Shown: positions 1 through 9,738, counted from the stretch's first letter. The stretch: DNA of 53,626 nt from Agromyces tardus (GCF_003710805.1 NZ_RHHB01000019.1:1-53626), one strand, 5' to 3'. Made by a program: numbers and translations. Notes: generated by a model not told the origin, from the sequence alone.

Positions 1-113
1 CTGCGGGGCGTGCCCCGCGCCTGGGGGGCGTGCCCGGCGCCTGCCCGGCGCGTGAGGCGCGCGCCCGCCACGGGGCGGGCGCCGCACCTCGTTCCGGGTG
101 CGCGCCCGAGCCC
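1..113. repeat. GC-rich imperfect direct repeats downstream of uricase
   Basis: This non-coding stretch contains two near-identical copies of a GGGGCGTGCCC(C/G)GCGCCT unit, followed by a third, partial GCCCGGCGCG unit, then GGGCGCGCC-like hairpin sequence. It lies just past the uricase stop codon (minus strand), so it may act as an mRNA-ending structure. No gene is visible. The window edge cuts the region, so its full extent is unknown. Confidence 0.4.
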
Positions 114-1019
114 TCAGACGAGGCCGGTGTACTGGCGCCAGGCGGGTCCGGGGTCGGGCGCGTCGTCGCGGGTCACGCTCGCCTGGATGAGGCCGTAGGG
201 GCGGTCGTCGGCGTGGAAGACCTCGTTGTCGTTCGCCACCCCGAACGGCGACAGGTCGTAGAGGAAGTGGTGCTTGTTCGGCGCCGAGAGGCGCACCTCG
301 GCGATGAAGTCGTACGCCTCGAGCACGGCCTTGCCCATCTCGTACAGGGTCTGCTGCAGTGCGAGCGAGTGCACGACGGCGAACTGCTTCACGAGGATCG
401 CCTTGACGCCCTCGTACACCTCGTTCCAGTCGGCCTCGGTGGTCGTGAACCGCCACTTCGCGACGAGCGAGGTGGCCATGACCCGGTCGGTCGTGGGCCG
501 CAGCAAGGTGTACGAGTCCTCGTGGAATCCGTGGAACTCCGACCCCGTGGACTTCAGGATCACGAGGTCCTTGAGGCCGCCGGTGATCCAGGTGCGCTGC
601 TCGTCACCCCTGCCCTCGACCGTGACCGACGCCGTGCGCACCTCCTGGCCCTTGCGGACCCACGTGTGGTCGTGCTCGGCTCCGTCGACGAGCACGCGCT
701 GCCACGCGAACTCCTCGATCTCGACGCGAGCCGCGTCGACGGGCGCGACCGTGTCGACGAAGTGACGCGCGAGCTCGAGCCCGTACGACTCGATCGACGT
801 GAGGCCCCGTTCCTTGGCGAACGAGTACGCGGTCTGCTTCTGCGTGTCGGTCGGCAGCACGTTGCCCTGGTCGCCGCGCAGGTGCGCCGCGGCGAAGTCG
901 CCCCGCAGCGCGGTCGAGACGTTGACGTCGTGGATCTCGTGGCGCGGCGAGTCGCGATAGATCCGCACGAGGCGGTTCTCCGCCTTCCCGTACTGGTTGT
1001 CGCCGAGGATGATGCCCAT
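114..1019 (-). CDS. uox: Urate oxidase (uricase), cofactor-free type
   Basis: This 301-residue protein oxidises urate to 5-hydroxyisourate, the first ring-opening step of urate breakdown. Its length matches the usual cofactor-free uricase. Recognisable family segments include GDNQYGKAENRLVRI near the N terminus, HDVNVSTALRGDF, the SIESYGLELARHF block, and FLYDLSPFG followed by NDNEVFHADDRPYG near the C terminus. The ATG at 1019 is preceded by an AAGGAG ribosome site, which sets the start. It is the last gene of the minus-strand run xdhC, FAD subunit, fused dehydrogenase, uricase, so urate made by the dehydrogenase is consumed by its operon partner. Confidence 0.95.
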   Translation of the reverse strand: MGIILGDNQYGKAENRLVRIYRDSPRHEIHDVNVSTALRGDFAAAHLRGDQGNVLPTDTQKQTAYSFAKERGLTSIESYGLELARHFVDTVAPVDAARVEIEEFAWQRVLVDGAEHDHTWVRKGQEVRTASVTVEGRGDEQRTWITGGLKDLVILKSTGSEFHGFHEDSYTLLRPTTDRVMATSLVAKWRFTTTEADWNEVYEGVKAILVKQFAVVHSLALQQTLYEMGKAVLEAYDFIAEVRLSAPNKHHFLYDLSPFGVANDNEVFHADDRPYGLIQASVTRDDAPDPGPAWRQYTGLV

Positions 1020-1099
1020 CTGCTGCTCCTTGTGATCGGTCGGGGTTCGCGATGCCGGTGCCGGGTATGCAGGCGCCGCGGGTTCGTCGGGCGGGCGAT

Positions 1100-4060
1100 T
1101 CAGCCCGTTGCGACCGGCTCGACGGATGCGGCGCCGGCGGCGGCGCCGGTCGCCTCCGCGTCGCGCGCGAGCCGCCACACGCGATCCCGCGAGAACGGCG
1201 TCTCGTACGGGCGCGCACCGACCGCCCGGCGGATCGCGTTGCCGAGGGCCGCCGCGACGGGGTTGTACGGACTCTCGCTCATCGACTTCGCGCCGAAGGG
1301 GCCGAGCTCGTCGCTCGTCTCGGCGAAGCTCACCTCGGTGTCGGGAATGTCGGCCATCTGCGGTACACGGTACAAGCGGAATGCGGGGTTCTGTACGCGA
1401 CCATCCTCGATGAGCACCTCCTCGTACAGCGCACCGCCGATCGCCTGCGCCGCACCGCCCTCCACCTGGCCGCGGCACTGCTCCGGATTCATCACGGTGC
1501 CGGCGTCGGCGGCCTGCACGGACTGCAGGATCCGCACGACCCCGGTGCGCACGTCCACCGCCACGCGGAACGCGTGCACGTTGAACGCGAGGGACCGGCG
1601 GTCGCCGTACTCCGCGCCCGTCGTCACGAGCGTGTCGCCGATGCGGTACTCCGCCGGCGCCCGGGAGATGAGCTCGGGGAAGCCCACCGTGCGGTCGCCC
1701 GCGGTAACCCCGTCGGGGCCGAGCGCGCAGTCCGCGGCATCCGTGCCCGTGATCGCCGCGGCGGTGTCGAGGAGGATGCCGCGGAGCGCGAGGGCGGCGG
1801 CGTGCAGTGCCTTGCCGGCGACCGTCGTGCCCGCCGACGCGAACGCCCCGGAGTCGTACGTGGCCCCGTCGGTGTCGGAGTTGGTGAGCCGCACGCGATC
1901 GATCGTGGTGCCGAGGTCGGTTGCGACGATCTGGGCGTGCACGGTCGTGGTGCCGTTGCCGAACTCGCTCGTGCCGACCCCGAGCACGAGGGTGCCGTCG
2001 GCGTGCAGCGTGACGGTGGTGTTGGCGACATGCCCACGGGGCGCCATCGTGGCGATCATCGACGCGGCCATGCCCTCGCCGACGCGCCAGTGGTCGCCCG
2101 CGGGCGCGTGGGCGCCGTTGCCCCGCCGGAGCGCCTGCTCGGCGAGGTCGAGGCACTGGTCCAGGCCGTAGCTGCCGGGCACGATGTCGTGCTCGGGCGC
2201 GCCGGCGAGGTCGAGCGGCACCTCGTCGCGGCCGATGACGTTGATCCTGCGCAGTTCGAACGGGTCGATGCCGAGCTCGAGGGCGAGCTCGTCCATCGCC
2301 GACTCGACCGCGAGCACGACCTGGCCGAGGCCGTAGCCGCGGAACGCTCCCGAGGGCGTGTTGTTCGTGTAGACCGCCTCGGCGTCGACGCGCGTGACGG
2401 GGCTCCGGTAGAGGCTGACCGACTCGCTGCAGCTGTGGAACAGGACGCCCCGCGAGTGGTTGCCGTAGGCGCCGGTGTCGCTCAGCACGCCGACCTTCAT
2501 CGCCGTGAGGAGTCCGTCGCGCGATGCGCCGAGCTCGACCGAGACGCGCATCGGGTGCCGCACGGTGGTGCGCACGAACTCGTCGTTTCGGCTGAGCTCG
2601 TAGACGGCGGGCCTGCCGGTGCGCAGCACGGTGAGCGCGACGAGGTCCTCGGTGAGCAGCTCCTGCTTGCCGCCGAAGCCGCCGCCGACGCGCGCGGTGA
2701 ACACGCGCACCCGCTCCTGCGGGAGGTCGAACAGGCGGCACAGCTCGTCGCGTGTGAGGAACGGCACCTGCGAACTCGTGCGCACGACGAGGCGCCCGTC
2801 GGCGTCGAGCCAGCCGAGCGATCCGTGGGTCTCGAGCTGCGCATGGCTGATGCGCTGGGTGCGCCACGTTCCCGAAACGGTGACCTCGGATGCCGCGAGC
2901 GCCGCGTCGACGTCGCCGCCGAAGCCGGCGTGCAGCGTCGCGACCACGTTGCGCCCGGCCTCGTCGACGCGATCCTCGGGCGTGCGCGCGGGGTGGAGGA
3001 GCGGCGCGCCCGGCGCCCTGGCCTCCTCGGGGTCGAAGACCGCGGGCAGCACCTCGTAGTCGACGGCGATGCGCCGGCACGCCTCCTCGGCGGCGGCGGC
3101 ACTCGTCGCCGCGACCGCGGCCACGCGCTGGCCGATGAAGCGCACGACGTCGTCGAGCACGCGCGTGTCGTCGGGGTCGTCGGTGCGGTGCTCGTGGCGC
3201 CCCGAGGAGAAACGGGCAGCGGGCGCGTCCTCGTGGGTGAGGACGAGCTCGACTCCCTCCACGGCGAGCGCCGCGGTCGTGTCGATCGAGCGGATGCGCG
3301 CGTGCGCGTGGGGCGACCCGAGCACGCGCAGGTGCAGGGCGCCGGGCAGCACCGTGTCGAATGTGAAGGGCTCGGCACCCCGCACGACGCGGTGCGCGGC
3401 GAGCGGGTGCACGGAGCGGCCGACGAGCGAGGGCGGCCGGTCGTCGGCCCCGATGGAGCCCAGGTTGCGGGCGCCCGAGCGTCGGCCGCCGGCCGCCGCC
3501 TCGGGAGCGACGATCTCGGTGGGCTGGGTGTCGACCGACACCGGCTCGACCGGTGCCGGCTCGGTCCGGCCGTCTGCGTCCCCGTCCGCGAACTCCGCCA
3601 GGGGCGCGGCCCCGGCGTGGGCGTGCGCCGCATGCACCCCGGCGGTGATCGACTCGCGGATGCTGCGGTAGCCCGTGCAGCGACAGAGGTTGCCCTTCAT
3701 GAGCCGCGGAAGGTCGTCGAGGTCGTGCTCGTCGAGCGTCGACGCGGTCACGATCATGCCCGGCGTGCAGAACCCGCATTGGAAGCCGAAGTGCTCGACG
3801 AACGCCTCCTGCACGGGGTGCGGATCGTCGGGCGTGCCGAGGCCCTCGGCGGTCGTCACCGCTCGGCCCTCGATCCGCCCGGCCGGCGTGATGCACGAGT
3901 GCACGGGCGTGCCGTCGACGAGCACCGAGCACGCGCCGCAGTCGCCCGCATCGCAGCCCTTCTTGACCTCGAGGTGCTCGTGGTCGCGCAGGAACGTGCG
4001 CAGGCACTGGCCGGGGCGCGGCTCGCCGATGCGCTCGAGTCCGTTCACGGTGAACCTCAT
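1100..4060 (-). CDS. Xanthine dehydrogenase, [2Fe-2S] domain fused to molybdopterin domain
   Basis: This 986-residue subunit oxidises hypoxanthine and xanthine to urate. Residues 1 to about 155 form the iron-sulfur part, with cysteines 36, 41, 44 and 56 in a CxxxxCxxC...C pattern and a second cluster in FQCGFCTPG plus [10 protein letters not shown] low-complexity linker of about 50 residues leads into the large molybdopterin-binding domain, with [35 protein letters not shown] and [12 protein letters not shown] segments. In many bacteria these two parts are separate proteins. The ATG at 4060 overlaps the stop of the FAD-subunit gene as ATGA, implying coupled translation. Substrate assignment rests on adjacency to uricase and guanine deaminase; the fold alone would also fit another hydroxylase of this family. 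Confidence 0.9.
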   Translation of the reverse strand: MRFTVNGLERIGEPRPGQCLRTFLRDHEHLEVKKGCDAGDCGACSVLVDGTPVHSCITPAGRIEGRAVTTAEGLGTPDDPHPVQEAFVEHFGFQCGFCTPGMIVTASTLDEHDLDDLPRLMKGNLCRCTGYRSIRESITAGVHAAHAHAGAAPLAEFADGDADGRTEPAPVEPVSVDTQPTEIVAPEAAAGGRRSGARNLGSIGADDRPPSLVGRSVHPLAAHRVVRGAEPFTFDTVLPGALHLRVLGSPHAHARIRSIDTTAALAVEGVELVLTHEDAPAARFSSGRHEHRTDDPDDTRVLDDVVRFIGQRVAAVAATSAAAAEEACRRIAVDYEVLPAVFDPEEARAPGAPLLHPARTPEDRVDEAGRNVVATLHAGFGGDVDAALAASEVTVSGTWRTQRISHAQLETHGSLGWLDADGRLVVRTSSQVPFLTRDELCRLFDLPQERVRVFTARVGGGFGGKQELLTEDLVALTVLRTGRPAVYELSRNDEFVRTTVRHPMRVSVELGASRDGLLTAMKVGVLSDTGAYGNHSRGVLFHSCSESVSLYRSPVTRVDAEAVYTNNTPSGAFRGYGLGQVVLAVESAMDELALELGIDPFELRRINVIGRDEVPLDLAGAPEHDIVPGSYGLDQCLDLAEQALRRGNGAHAPAGDHWRVGEGMAASMIATMAPRGHVANTTVTLHADGTLVLGVGTSEFGNGTTTVHAQIVATDLGTTIDRVRLTNSDTDGATYDSGAFASAGTTVAGKALHAAALALRGILLDTAAAITGTDAADCALGPDGVTAGDRTVGFPELISRAPAEYRIGDTLVTTGAEYGDRRSLAFNVHAFRVAVDVRTGVVRILQSVQAADAGTVMNPEQCRGQVEGGAAQAIGGALYEEVLIEDGRVQNPAFRLYRVPQMADIPDTEVSFAETSDELGPFGAKSMSESPYNPVAAALGNAIRRAVGARPYETPFSRDRVWRLARDAEATGAAAGAASVEPVATG

Positions 4061-4863
4061 GCGGCGAGCTCCTGCCGGATCTCCTCGAGGAGCACGCAAC
4101 TCACCTGGCGCCGCCAGTCGGCGGAGCCCAGGGGGTCGGTGTGGTAGCCGTGGGCGGATGCCGCGTCGGAGCGCAGTGCCGCTGCATCCGGGAGCCCGTC
4201 GTACCGCAGCACCGTGGGCCGCGACGTGGCCGCGGTGATGCCGAACACCGTCGAGCCGTCGCCGTCGAGCCGACCGGTGACGACGGCGGCGGAGCGACCG
4301 AGCTCCGCGAGGGCGATCTTGCGGAATGCGGTGCGGGCGCGCAGGGCGTGCGCCGGGATATCGACGGCGCGCAGCACCTCGCCGTGCGCGAGCGAGTTGG
4401 CGCCGTCGCCCGTGACGAGCTCGGCGACCGGGAGCCGCACCTCGTCACCCTCGGGCCTCCACACGACGGCGACGCCGTCGAGGGCGACGGCGAGCGACAC
4501 CATCGCGCCGGCCGCGAACGACCGGCAGATGTTGCCGCCGACGGTGGCGGCGTTCCAGACCTTGAACGAGGCGAGCAGCGCGGTCGCGCACTGGAAGAAC
4601 AGGGGGTGCGCCGTGAATCCGTCGAGCTGCGGGATCGCCGCGAGCTGCGCGATCGTGCACGTCGCGCCGATGCGCAGGCCGCCCTCGTCGTCGAACTCGA
4701 GGGCGGGCCAGTCCATGGCCGTGAGGTCGACGAGGCCGGTCGTGCCCGGCTGCGGCTCGGAGAACAGCCAGGTGCCGCCGGCGACGAACCGCTCCGAGGG
4801 GCCGAGCAGGAGGTCGCCGCGCGAGCGCGCGTGGCGGTACTCGGTGACGGTGTCGAGGTCCAT
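4057..4863 (-). CDS. Xanthine dehydrogenase FAD-binding subunit
   Basis: This 268-residue protein carries the FAD domain that accepts electrons from the iron-sulfur centres of the fused dehydrogenase. Family marks are [11 protein letters not shown] near the N terminus and [18 protein letters not shown], the FAD-contacting loop, in the middle; a CO-dehydrogenase flavoprotein C-terminal-like domain follows. Length is normal for this subunit (about 260-300). The ATG at 4863 follows a GGAGG site, and the stop overlaps the next gene by four bases. An 80-bp gap separates it from xdhC upstream. Confidence 0.9.
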   Translation of the reverse strand: MDLDTVTEYRHARSRGDLLLGPSERFVAGGTWLFSEPQPGTTGLVDLTAMDWPALEFDDEGGLRIGATCTIAQLAAIPQLDGFTAHPLFFQCATALLASFKVWNAATVGGNICRSFAAGAMVSLAVALDGVAVVWRPEGDEVRLPVAELVTGDGANSLAHGEVLRAVDIPAHALRARTAFRKIALAELGRSAAVVTGRLDGDGSTVFGITAATSRPTVLRYDGLPDAAALRSDAASAHGYHTDPLGSADWRRQVSCVLLEEIRQELAA

Positions 4864-4943
4864 GCGATCCCCTCCTTCCGAGCACCAGTGAATCGAACCG
4901 ACATGACGGGGATGTTTCCACCGCACGCCGACCCGACGACGGG

Positions 4944-6125
4944 CTATCCGGCGGCCATCGCCCGCATCGCGGAGACGGGCGCCGCCGCCGCCGGCGCCAC
5001 CTCGTGCGCGGCGGCCCCCACGGGTCCGTGGATGGGTCCGTCGGTCTCGCTCAGCGGCCGCGCGTCCCGCCCGGCCCGCACGGCGATCACCTCGGCGAGG
5101 ATCGACACGGCGGTCTCCGCGGGCGTCGCGGCGCCGAGGTCGAGCCCGATGGGCGAGCGCAGCCGGGTGAGGGCGTCGTCGTCGACTCCCGCGTCGCGCA
5201 GCATCCGCACGCGCTCGTCGTGGGTGCGACGCGAGCCGAGCGCGCCGACGTAGGCGACGGGCAGCGACAGGGCGAGCGCGAGCAGCGGGATGTCGGTCTT
5301 CGCATCGTGGCCGAGCACGCACACGACCGTTCGCTCGTCGACGTCGAGCTCGGCGAGGTAGTCGCTCGGCCACCGCACCACGACCTCGTGCACGGCAGGG
5401 AACCGGTCGGGGGTCGTGAACGCCGGCCGGGGATCGCACACGCTCACGCGATAGCCGAGCAGGGCCGCGGCCGACGCGAGCGCCTCGGCGAACGCCACCG
5501 CGCCGAAGATCACCAGGCGCGGCGGCGCCAGGCGGCTCTCGCAGAAGAGGACCAGCTCGTCGCCGTCGCAGTCGAAGCGCACGAGGCCCGACCGACCCGA
5601 ACGGATGCGGCGGTCGAGCTCGGCCGCGATGCGCTGCGCCGAGACGCCGCGCACGCCCGCGGCGGCGAGCTCCTCGTCGTCGAGCGGCGCGGGCCCCGCG
5701 CCCGGCGCGACGACCCGGCCGAGCAGCGGCTCCGGCCCCGATACGATCGTGGCGACGCCGCTCGACGCGCCGGCGAGCACCCGCTCGAAGGGCTCGGGAG
5801 CGAGCACCCCCGGCTCGGCGGGCTGCACGAAGACCTCGATCTCGCCGCCGCAGCTGAGCCCGACGGCGAACGCGCTCTCGTCGTCGATGCCGAAGCGCCC
5901 CCGTTCGACGGCGGCGGCACCGGAGAGCACGCGCTCGCAGAGCTCGTACACGGCCCCCTCGACGCATCCGCCCGACACGCTGCCGGTGACGCGCCCGTCG
6001 GCGTCGACGAGCATCGAGGCGCCGGGGTCGCGCGGCGCCGAGCCGTCGACGGCGGTCACCGTCGCGACGGCGAAGCGCTCGCCGCGCGCGAGACGTGCGG
6101 CGATCTCGGCCGACAGTTCGAGCAC
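4944..6125 (-). CDS. xdhC: XdhC/CoxI family protein, xanthine dehydrogenase maturation
   Basis: This 393-residue protein belongs to the XdhC/CoxI family, which binds molybdenum cofactor and delivers its sulfurated form to xanthine dehydrogenase. The N-terminal XdhC domain shows RGERFAVATVTAVDGSAPRDPGA and SGGCVEGAVYE. The C-terminal Rossmann-like part has VIFGAVAFAEALA, CDPRPAF, VCVLGHDAKTDIPLL and VGALGSRRTHDER. I chose the GTG at 6125 because GGGAGG lies four bases before it. It is first in the minus-strand dehydrogenase run and is divergent from allB. A candidate -10, TAGGAT, sits at 6152-6157. Confidence 0.88.
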   Translation of the reverse strand: MLELSAEIAARLARGERFAVATVTAVDGSAPRDPGASMLVDADGRVTGSVSGGCVEGAVYELCERVLSGAAAVERGRFGIDDESAFAVGLSCGGEIEVFVQPAEPGVLAPEPFERVLAGASSGVATIVSGPEPLLGRVVAPGAGPAPLDDEELAAAGVRGVSAQRIAAELDRRIRSGRSGLVRFDCDGDELVLFCESRLAPPRLVIFGAVAFAEALASAAALLGYRVSVCDPRPAFTTPDRFPAVHEVVVRWPSDYLAELDVDERTVVCVLGHDAKTDIPLLALALSLPVAYVGALGSRRTHDERVRMLRDAGVDDDALTRLRSPIGLDLGAATPAETAVSILAEVIAVRAGRDARPLSETDGPIHGPVGAAAHEVAPAAAAPVSAMRAMAAG

Positions 6126-6233
6126 GATGCCTCCCGCGATCAGGTCCGTCGATCCTATGTCGACGCCGACGCGCAGGGGCGCGCCCGCAACGCGCCCGAA
6201 ACCGGGCGCTGTTATGTTCGCCGCGGAGGAAAC
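6126..6233. promoter_or_regulatory. Divergent promoter region xdhC / allB
   Basis: This 108-bp interval must drive both halves of the first part of the purine island. Toward xdhC there is a TAGGAT hexamer (6152-6157, read on the minus strand); toward allB there is TATGTT (6213-6218), only about nine bases before the GGAGGA ribosome site. The stretch between them is a GGGCGCGCCC-type GC-rich inverted repeat. A shared regulator, for example GlnR, would most economically act here. I do not see a clean GlnR box by eye. Confidence 0.5.
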
Positions 6234-7592
6234 ATGACGGCAACGCACGACCCGGTCGACCTCGTGGTGCACGCGGATGCGGCGTTGATCGACGGCGCGT
6301 TCCGGCCGGCCACGATCGCCGTGCGCGCCGGCGCGATCGCTGCGATCGAGCCGCTCGGGTCCCCGCTCGAGGGCCGCGAGATCGTGAGGCTCGCTCCCGG
6401 CGAGGTCCTCATCCCCGGTCTCGTCGACACCCACGTGCACGTCAACGAGCCCGGCCGCACCGAATGGGAGGGCTTCGCCTCCGCCACCCGGGCGGCGGCC
6501 GCGGGCGGGGTCACGACGATCATCGACATGCCGCTCAACAGCATCCCGCCCACGGTCGACCCGGCGGCGCTCGCGAGGAAGCGCGTCGCGGCCGCGCCGC
6601 AGGCCTTCGTCGACGTGGGGTTCTGGGGCGGCGCGGTGCCGGGCAACCTGGGCTCGCTGCGGGCGCTGCACGATGCCGGCGTCTTCGGCTTCAAGTGCTT
6701 CCTGTCGCCGTCGGGCGTCGACGAGTTCCCGCACCTCGACCCCGCCCAGCTGCTGGCCGCGCTGCGCGAGCTCGCCGAGTTCGACGGGCTCCTCATCGTG
6801 CACGCCGAGGACCCGGCCGTGCTCGACGCGCACGAGAACGACGGGGGCACGAGCTACGCCCGGTTCGTCGACTCCCGGCCACCGGAGGCCGAGCTCACGG
6901 CCATCGGCCGCGTGATCGACGGCATCCGCGAGACCGGCGGGCGCGCCCACATCCTGCACCTGTCGTCGGCCGCCGCGCTGCCGCTCATCGCCGCCGCGAA
7001 GGCGGAGGGACTGCGGCTCACGGCCGAGACCTGCCCGCACTACCTCACCCTCGACGCGGAGCACATCCCCGATGGCGCGACGGAGTTCAAGTGCTGCCCG
7101 CCCATCCGCGACGAGCACAACCGCGACCTGCTGTGGCAGGGCCTGCTCGACGGCACCCTCGACCTCGTCGTGTCCGACCACTCGCCCGCGACCGCGGAGC
7201 TCAAGCTGGGCTTCGACGGCGACTTCGGCCGAGCCTGGGGCGGCATCTCCGGCCTGCAGCTCGGGCTCGCGAACGTCTGGACGGATGCCGCCCGCCGCGG
7301 GATCGGGCTCGAGCGCGTGCTCGGCTGGATGTCGTCGGGGCCCGCCGGCTTCGCCGGGCTGGCGAGCAAGGGCCGCATCGTCGTCGGCGCCGACGCCGAC
7401 CTCGTCGCCTTCGCGCCCGACGCCGCGTTCACCGTCGAGCCCGCGGCGCTCGCACACAAGAACCCCGTCTCGGCGTACGCCGGGGCAGCGCTCACGGGCG
7501 TCGTCCGCACCACCTGGCTGCGCGGCATCCCCGTCGGCGACGAGGCGAGAGGCCGGCTCCTCGAGCGGGCCGAAGATCGGAGCACCGCATGA
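6234..7592 (+). CDS. allB: Allantoinase
   Basis: This 452-residue cyclic amidohydrolase opens the hydantoin ring of allantoin to give allantoate. It shows the metal-binding HVHVNEPGRTEWEG motif (HxH), the carboxylated-lysine position in GFKCFLSPSG, the further ligands in VHAEDP and HILHLSSA, and the aspartate in VVSDHSPAT. This set and the length are typical of allantoinase rather than dihydroorotase. The ATG at 6234 follows GGAGGA. The stop overlaps guaD by ATGA, so the two form an operon. Confidence 0.94.
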   Translation: MTATHDPVDLVVHADAALIDGAFRPATIAVRAGAIAAIEPLGSPLEGREIVRLAPGEVLIPGLVDTHVHVNEPGRTEWEGFASATRAAAAGGVTTIIDMPLNSIPPTVDPAALARKRVAAAPQAFVDVGFWGGAVPGNLGSLRALHDAGVFGFKCFLSPSGVDEFPHLDPAQLLAALRELAEFDGLLIVHAEDPAVLDAHENDGGTSYARFVDSRPPEAELTAIGRVIDGIRETGGRAHILHLSSAAALPLIAAAKAEGLRLTAETCPHYLTLDAEHIPDGATEFKCCPPIRDEHNRDLLWQGLLDGTLDLVVSDHSPATAELKLGFDGDFGRAWGGISGLQLGLANVWTDAARRGIGLERVLGWMSSGPAGFAGLASKGRIVVGADADLVAFAPDAAFTVEPAALAHKNPVSAYAGAALTGVVRTTWLRGIPVGDEARGRLLERAEDRSTA

Positions 7593-8104
7593 CCGACGGC
7601 ATGACCGACCGCATCACCGACCGCACGGCCGATCCCGTGGCCGACCTCACGTGGATCGGGCGGGCGATCGACCTCGCCGTCGAGAACGTCGCCGCGGGCG
7701 GCGGCCCGTTCGGCGCCGTCATCGTGCGCGACGGGGAGCTCCTCGCGGCCGGCCAGAACCGGGTCACCCGCGACCTCGACCCCACGGCGCACGCCGAGGT
7801 CTGCGCGATCCGCGCCGCCTGCGCGGCGGTGGGCGACTTCTCGCTCGCCGGCGCGACGCTCTACACCTCGTGCGAGCCGTGCCCGCTGTGCCTGTCTGCG
7901 TCACTCTGGGCCCGCCTCGATCGGGTGGTCTACGCGGCCGATCGCCACGACGCGGCCCTCGGCGGCTTCGACGACCGCGACTTCTACGAGCTCTTCGCCC
8001 GCGACCGCAGCACGTGGGCGACGGCGATCCAGGAGTTGCGCCCCGCCGACGCGGGGGCGCCGTTCGACGCGTGGCTCACGAAGCGCGACCGGGTCGACTA
8101 CTGA
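7589..8104 (+). CDS. guaD: Guanine deaminase, cytidine-deaminase fold
   Basis: This 171-residue zinc deaminase most likely converts guanine to xanthine, feeding the dehydrogenase. The zinc site is visible as HAEVCAIRAAC (His and catalytic Glu) and TSCEPCPLCLSA (two Cys). The YAADRHDAALGGFDDRDFYELF segment resembles the B. subtilis-type guanine deaminase. The first ATG overlaps allB by ATGA. The N terminus is a short imperfect repeat (MTDGMTDRITDRTAD), so translation could also begin at the second ATG (7601). Other nucleobase deaminases of this fold are possible, but context favours guanine. Confidence 0.85.
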   Translation: MTDGMTDRITDRTADPVADLTWIGRAIDLAVENVAAGGGPFGAVIVRDGELLAAGQNRVTRDLDPTAHAEVCAIRAACAAVGDFSLAGATLYTSCEPCPLCLSASLWARLDRVVYAADRHDAALGGFDDRDFYELFARDRSTWATAIQELRPADAGAPFDAWLTKRDRVDY

Positions 8105-8164
8105 CCGCGCCGCCACCCCGCCGCTCGACGCTCGACCGCGCCGCCCCAGTCGCGACGGCGCCGA

Positions 8165-8572
8165 TCAGCTCCCACGGTAGGTCGAGTACGCGAACGGGCT
8201 CAGGAGCAACGGCACGTGGTAGTGCTCGGATGCCGCAGCGAGCTCGAAGACGATGACGACCTCCGGGTAGAACGTGGGCCGGTCGCCGAACCAGCGGGCG
8301 GTGTCGAAGACGACGCGGTAGACGCCCTCGGCGAGCGTCTCCGGTCCGAACCGCGAGACGCGGCCGTCGTCGTCGGTGACGGACTCGGCGATCGTCGTCC
8401 AGCCGTCGGCGCCCCGCGCCTCGAGCCGCACGGCGACCCCCGCGGCCGGACGTCCGGTGACGGCATCGAGCACGTGGGTCGTGACGTGGCTGCGTGCTCC
8501 GGCGGGGTCGGCCCGCCCGGCCCGCCCGTCCGGCCCGGCCGGCCCGCCCGGCATCGCCGCGCCGGCGCTCAT
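8165..8572 (-). CDS. uraH: 5-hydroxyisourate hydrolase (transthyretin-like)
   Basis: This 135-residue protein hydrolyses the uricase product 5-hydroxyisourate to OHCU. The core starts at THVLDAVTGRPAAGVAVRLE (N-terminal signature with the catalytic His) and ends in the diagnostic YRGS tetrapeptide, preceded by HYHVPLLLSPFAYST. Residues 1 to about 28 are an unusual Gly/Pro/Ala-rich extension. I keep the ATG at 8572 because it overlaps the uraD stop as ATGA; a later GTG just before THVLD would remove the extension. It lies downstream of uraD. Confidence 0.93.
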   Translation of the reverse strand: MSAGAAMPGGPAGPDGRAGRADPAGARSHVTTHVLDAVTGRPAAGVAVRLEARGADGWTTIAESVTDDDGRVSRFGPETLAEGVYRVVFDTARWFGDRPTFYPEVVIVFELAAASEHYHVPLLLSPFAYSTYRGS

Positions 8573-9084
8573 GCCGCCGCTCCGATCGGCGCCGCGGCAT
8601 CCGCGAACATGGCCCGCAGCCGCAGCAGCGTGATCTCGCGGAGCTGCTCCCCCACGACGACGAGTTCGGCCTCGTCATCGAGCCGCAGGCGCCGCTCGAG
8701 CTCGGCGAGGATCTCGGCCCGCGAGCGTCCGGCCGCTCGGATGAGGAACACGCGGCCGAAGCGCTCCTCGTAGGCGCGGTTGCCGGCGGCGATCGCCGCG
8801 GCGAGTTCGGCGTCGCCGGCGTCGGCCGAGGACTGCTCGGCGCGCGAGAACTGCTGCGCGCGTCCCTCGCCGGCCGGCCGTTCGCCGATGCGCGGGTGCG
8901 CGGCGAGCGCCTCGTCGATCTCGGCGGGCGGGAGGGGCGATGCGGCGTCGGATGCCACGGCGAGGAGCTGTTCGAGCGAGTCGTAGGGCGCGGCATCCGC
9001 CACGTCGTCGACCCAGCGCTCGACGTGCAGGCACGCCCGCAGGCCCTCCCGGAACTGCTCCGCCGTCTCACTGCGCAGGTTCAC
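8569..9084 (-). CDS. uraD: OHCU decarboxylase
   Basis: This 171-residue enzyme decarboxylates 2-oxo-4-hydroxy-4-carboxy-5-ureidoimidazoline to S-allantoin. The HPRIGERPAG motif contains the catalytic histidine, and SRAEQSSADAG matches the conserved Glu/Gln segment. The C-terminal half has NRAYEERFGRVFLIRAAGRS, typical of the family. The GTG at 9084 is preceded by GGAGGAGG at six bases, which decides the start. It is translationally coupled to the HIU hydrolase, the preceding step of the same pathway. Confidence 0.93.
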   Translation of the reverse strand: MNLRSETAEQFREGLRACLHVERWVDDVADAAPYDSLEQLLAVASDAASPLPPAEIDEALAAHPRIGERPAGEGRAQQFSRAEQSSADAGDAELAAAIAAGNRAYEERFGRVFLIRAAGRSRAEILAELERRLRLDDEAELVVVGEQLREITLLRLRAMFADAAAPIGAAA

Positions 9085-9131
9085 CCGGCGCCTCCTCCCC
9101 GCCGCGCCCGCGGCTCCGGTTAACTGTAGCC

Positions 9132-9704
9132 ATGGCGGATCGGGTGCTCGGAGTGCTGCTCGCCGCCGGTGCGGGCACCCGCATGGGCCGGCCCAAGGCG
9201 CTCGTGCGCGACCAGCTCGGGGTGCCATGGGTGGCGAGCGGATGCCGCATGCTGCGCGCCGCGGGCTGCGACGACGTGGTCGTGGTGCTCGGCGCCGAGG
9301 CCGAGGCAGCCCGCGCGCTCGTGCCGCCGGGCGACGCGGTGGTCGTGGCCGAGGACTGGGCCGAGGGACTCTCGGCGTCGCTGCGCGCCGGGCTCGCGTA
9401 CGCCGCGGCCTCCGACGCCGACGCCGCCCTCGTGAGCCTCGTCGACCTGCGGGGGCTTCCGTCGTCGGTGGGACGCCGGGTGCTCGAGGAGGCGGGCGAT
9501 CTGCGCACGGCGGCGGCGCGCGCGGTGTTCGCCGGCAGGCCGGGGCATCCCGTGCTGCTCGGACGCGACCACTGGGCACCCGTCGCCGCGTCCGTCGCGG
9601 GCGACACCGGCGCGGGCGCGTACCTCGCGCAGCACGGCGCCATCGAGGTGGAGTGCGGCGACCTCGCCGACGGGCTCGATCGCGACCAGGAGCACGAGCA
9701 CTGA
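9132..9704 (+). CDS. MocA-like molybdenum cofactor cytidylyl/guanylyltransferase
   Basis: This 190-residue nucleotidyltransferase has the GT-A signature LLAAGAGTRMGRPKAL at its N terminus and a LVDLRGLPS metal-binding segment. Relatives (MocA/MobA-like) attach CMP or GMP to molybdopterin. Next to xanthine dehydrogenase and xdhC, a role in making its cofactor is the natural reading. No ribosome site is visible; TTAACT lies exactly six bases before the ATG, suggesting a leaderless mRNA. It is convergent with allC. Confidence 0.8.
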   Translation: MADRVLGVLLAAGAGTRMGRPKALVRDQLGVPWVASGCRMLRAAGCDDVVVVLGAEAEAARALVPPGDAVVVAEDWAEGLSASLRAGLAYAAASDADAALVSLVDLRGLPSSVGRRVLEEAGDLRTAAARAVFAGRPGHPVLLGRDHWAPVAASVAGDTGAGAYLAQHGAIEVECGDLADGLDRDQEHEH

Positions 9705-9738
9705 CCGTCGCGCGACGACTGCGGCGCAGGCTTCGGCC

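Noticed and set aside
1052..4147. Long plus-strand open frame opposite the xanthine dehydrogenase gene
   Set aside because: It is the GC-rich antisense shadow of a gene with clear family motifs; the translation is Arg/Ala/Val-rich with no recognisable domain and no ribosome site.
4864..4943. Riboswitch upstream of the FAD subunit
   Set aside because: The 80-bp gap lacks any known conserved aptamer core and has only a ribosome site.
6126..6233. GlnR box in the xdhC-allB divergent region
   Set aside because: GTTAT and GAAAC-like half-sites occur, but not with the GTnAC-N6-GAAAC spacing, so the call would be wishful without a matrix search.
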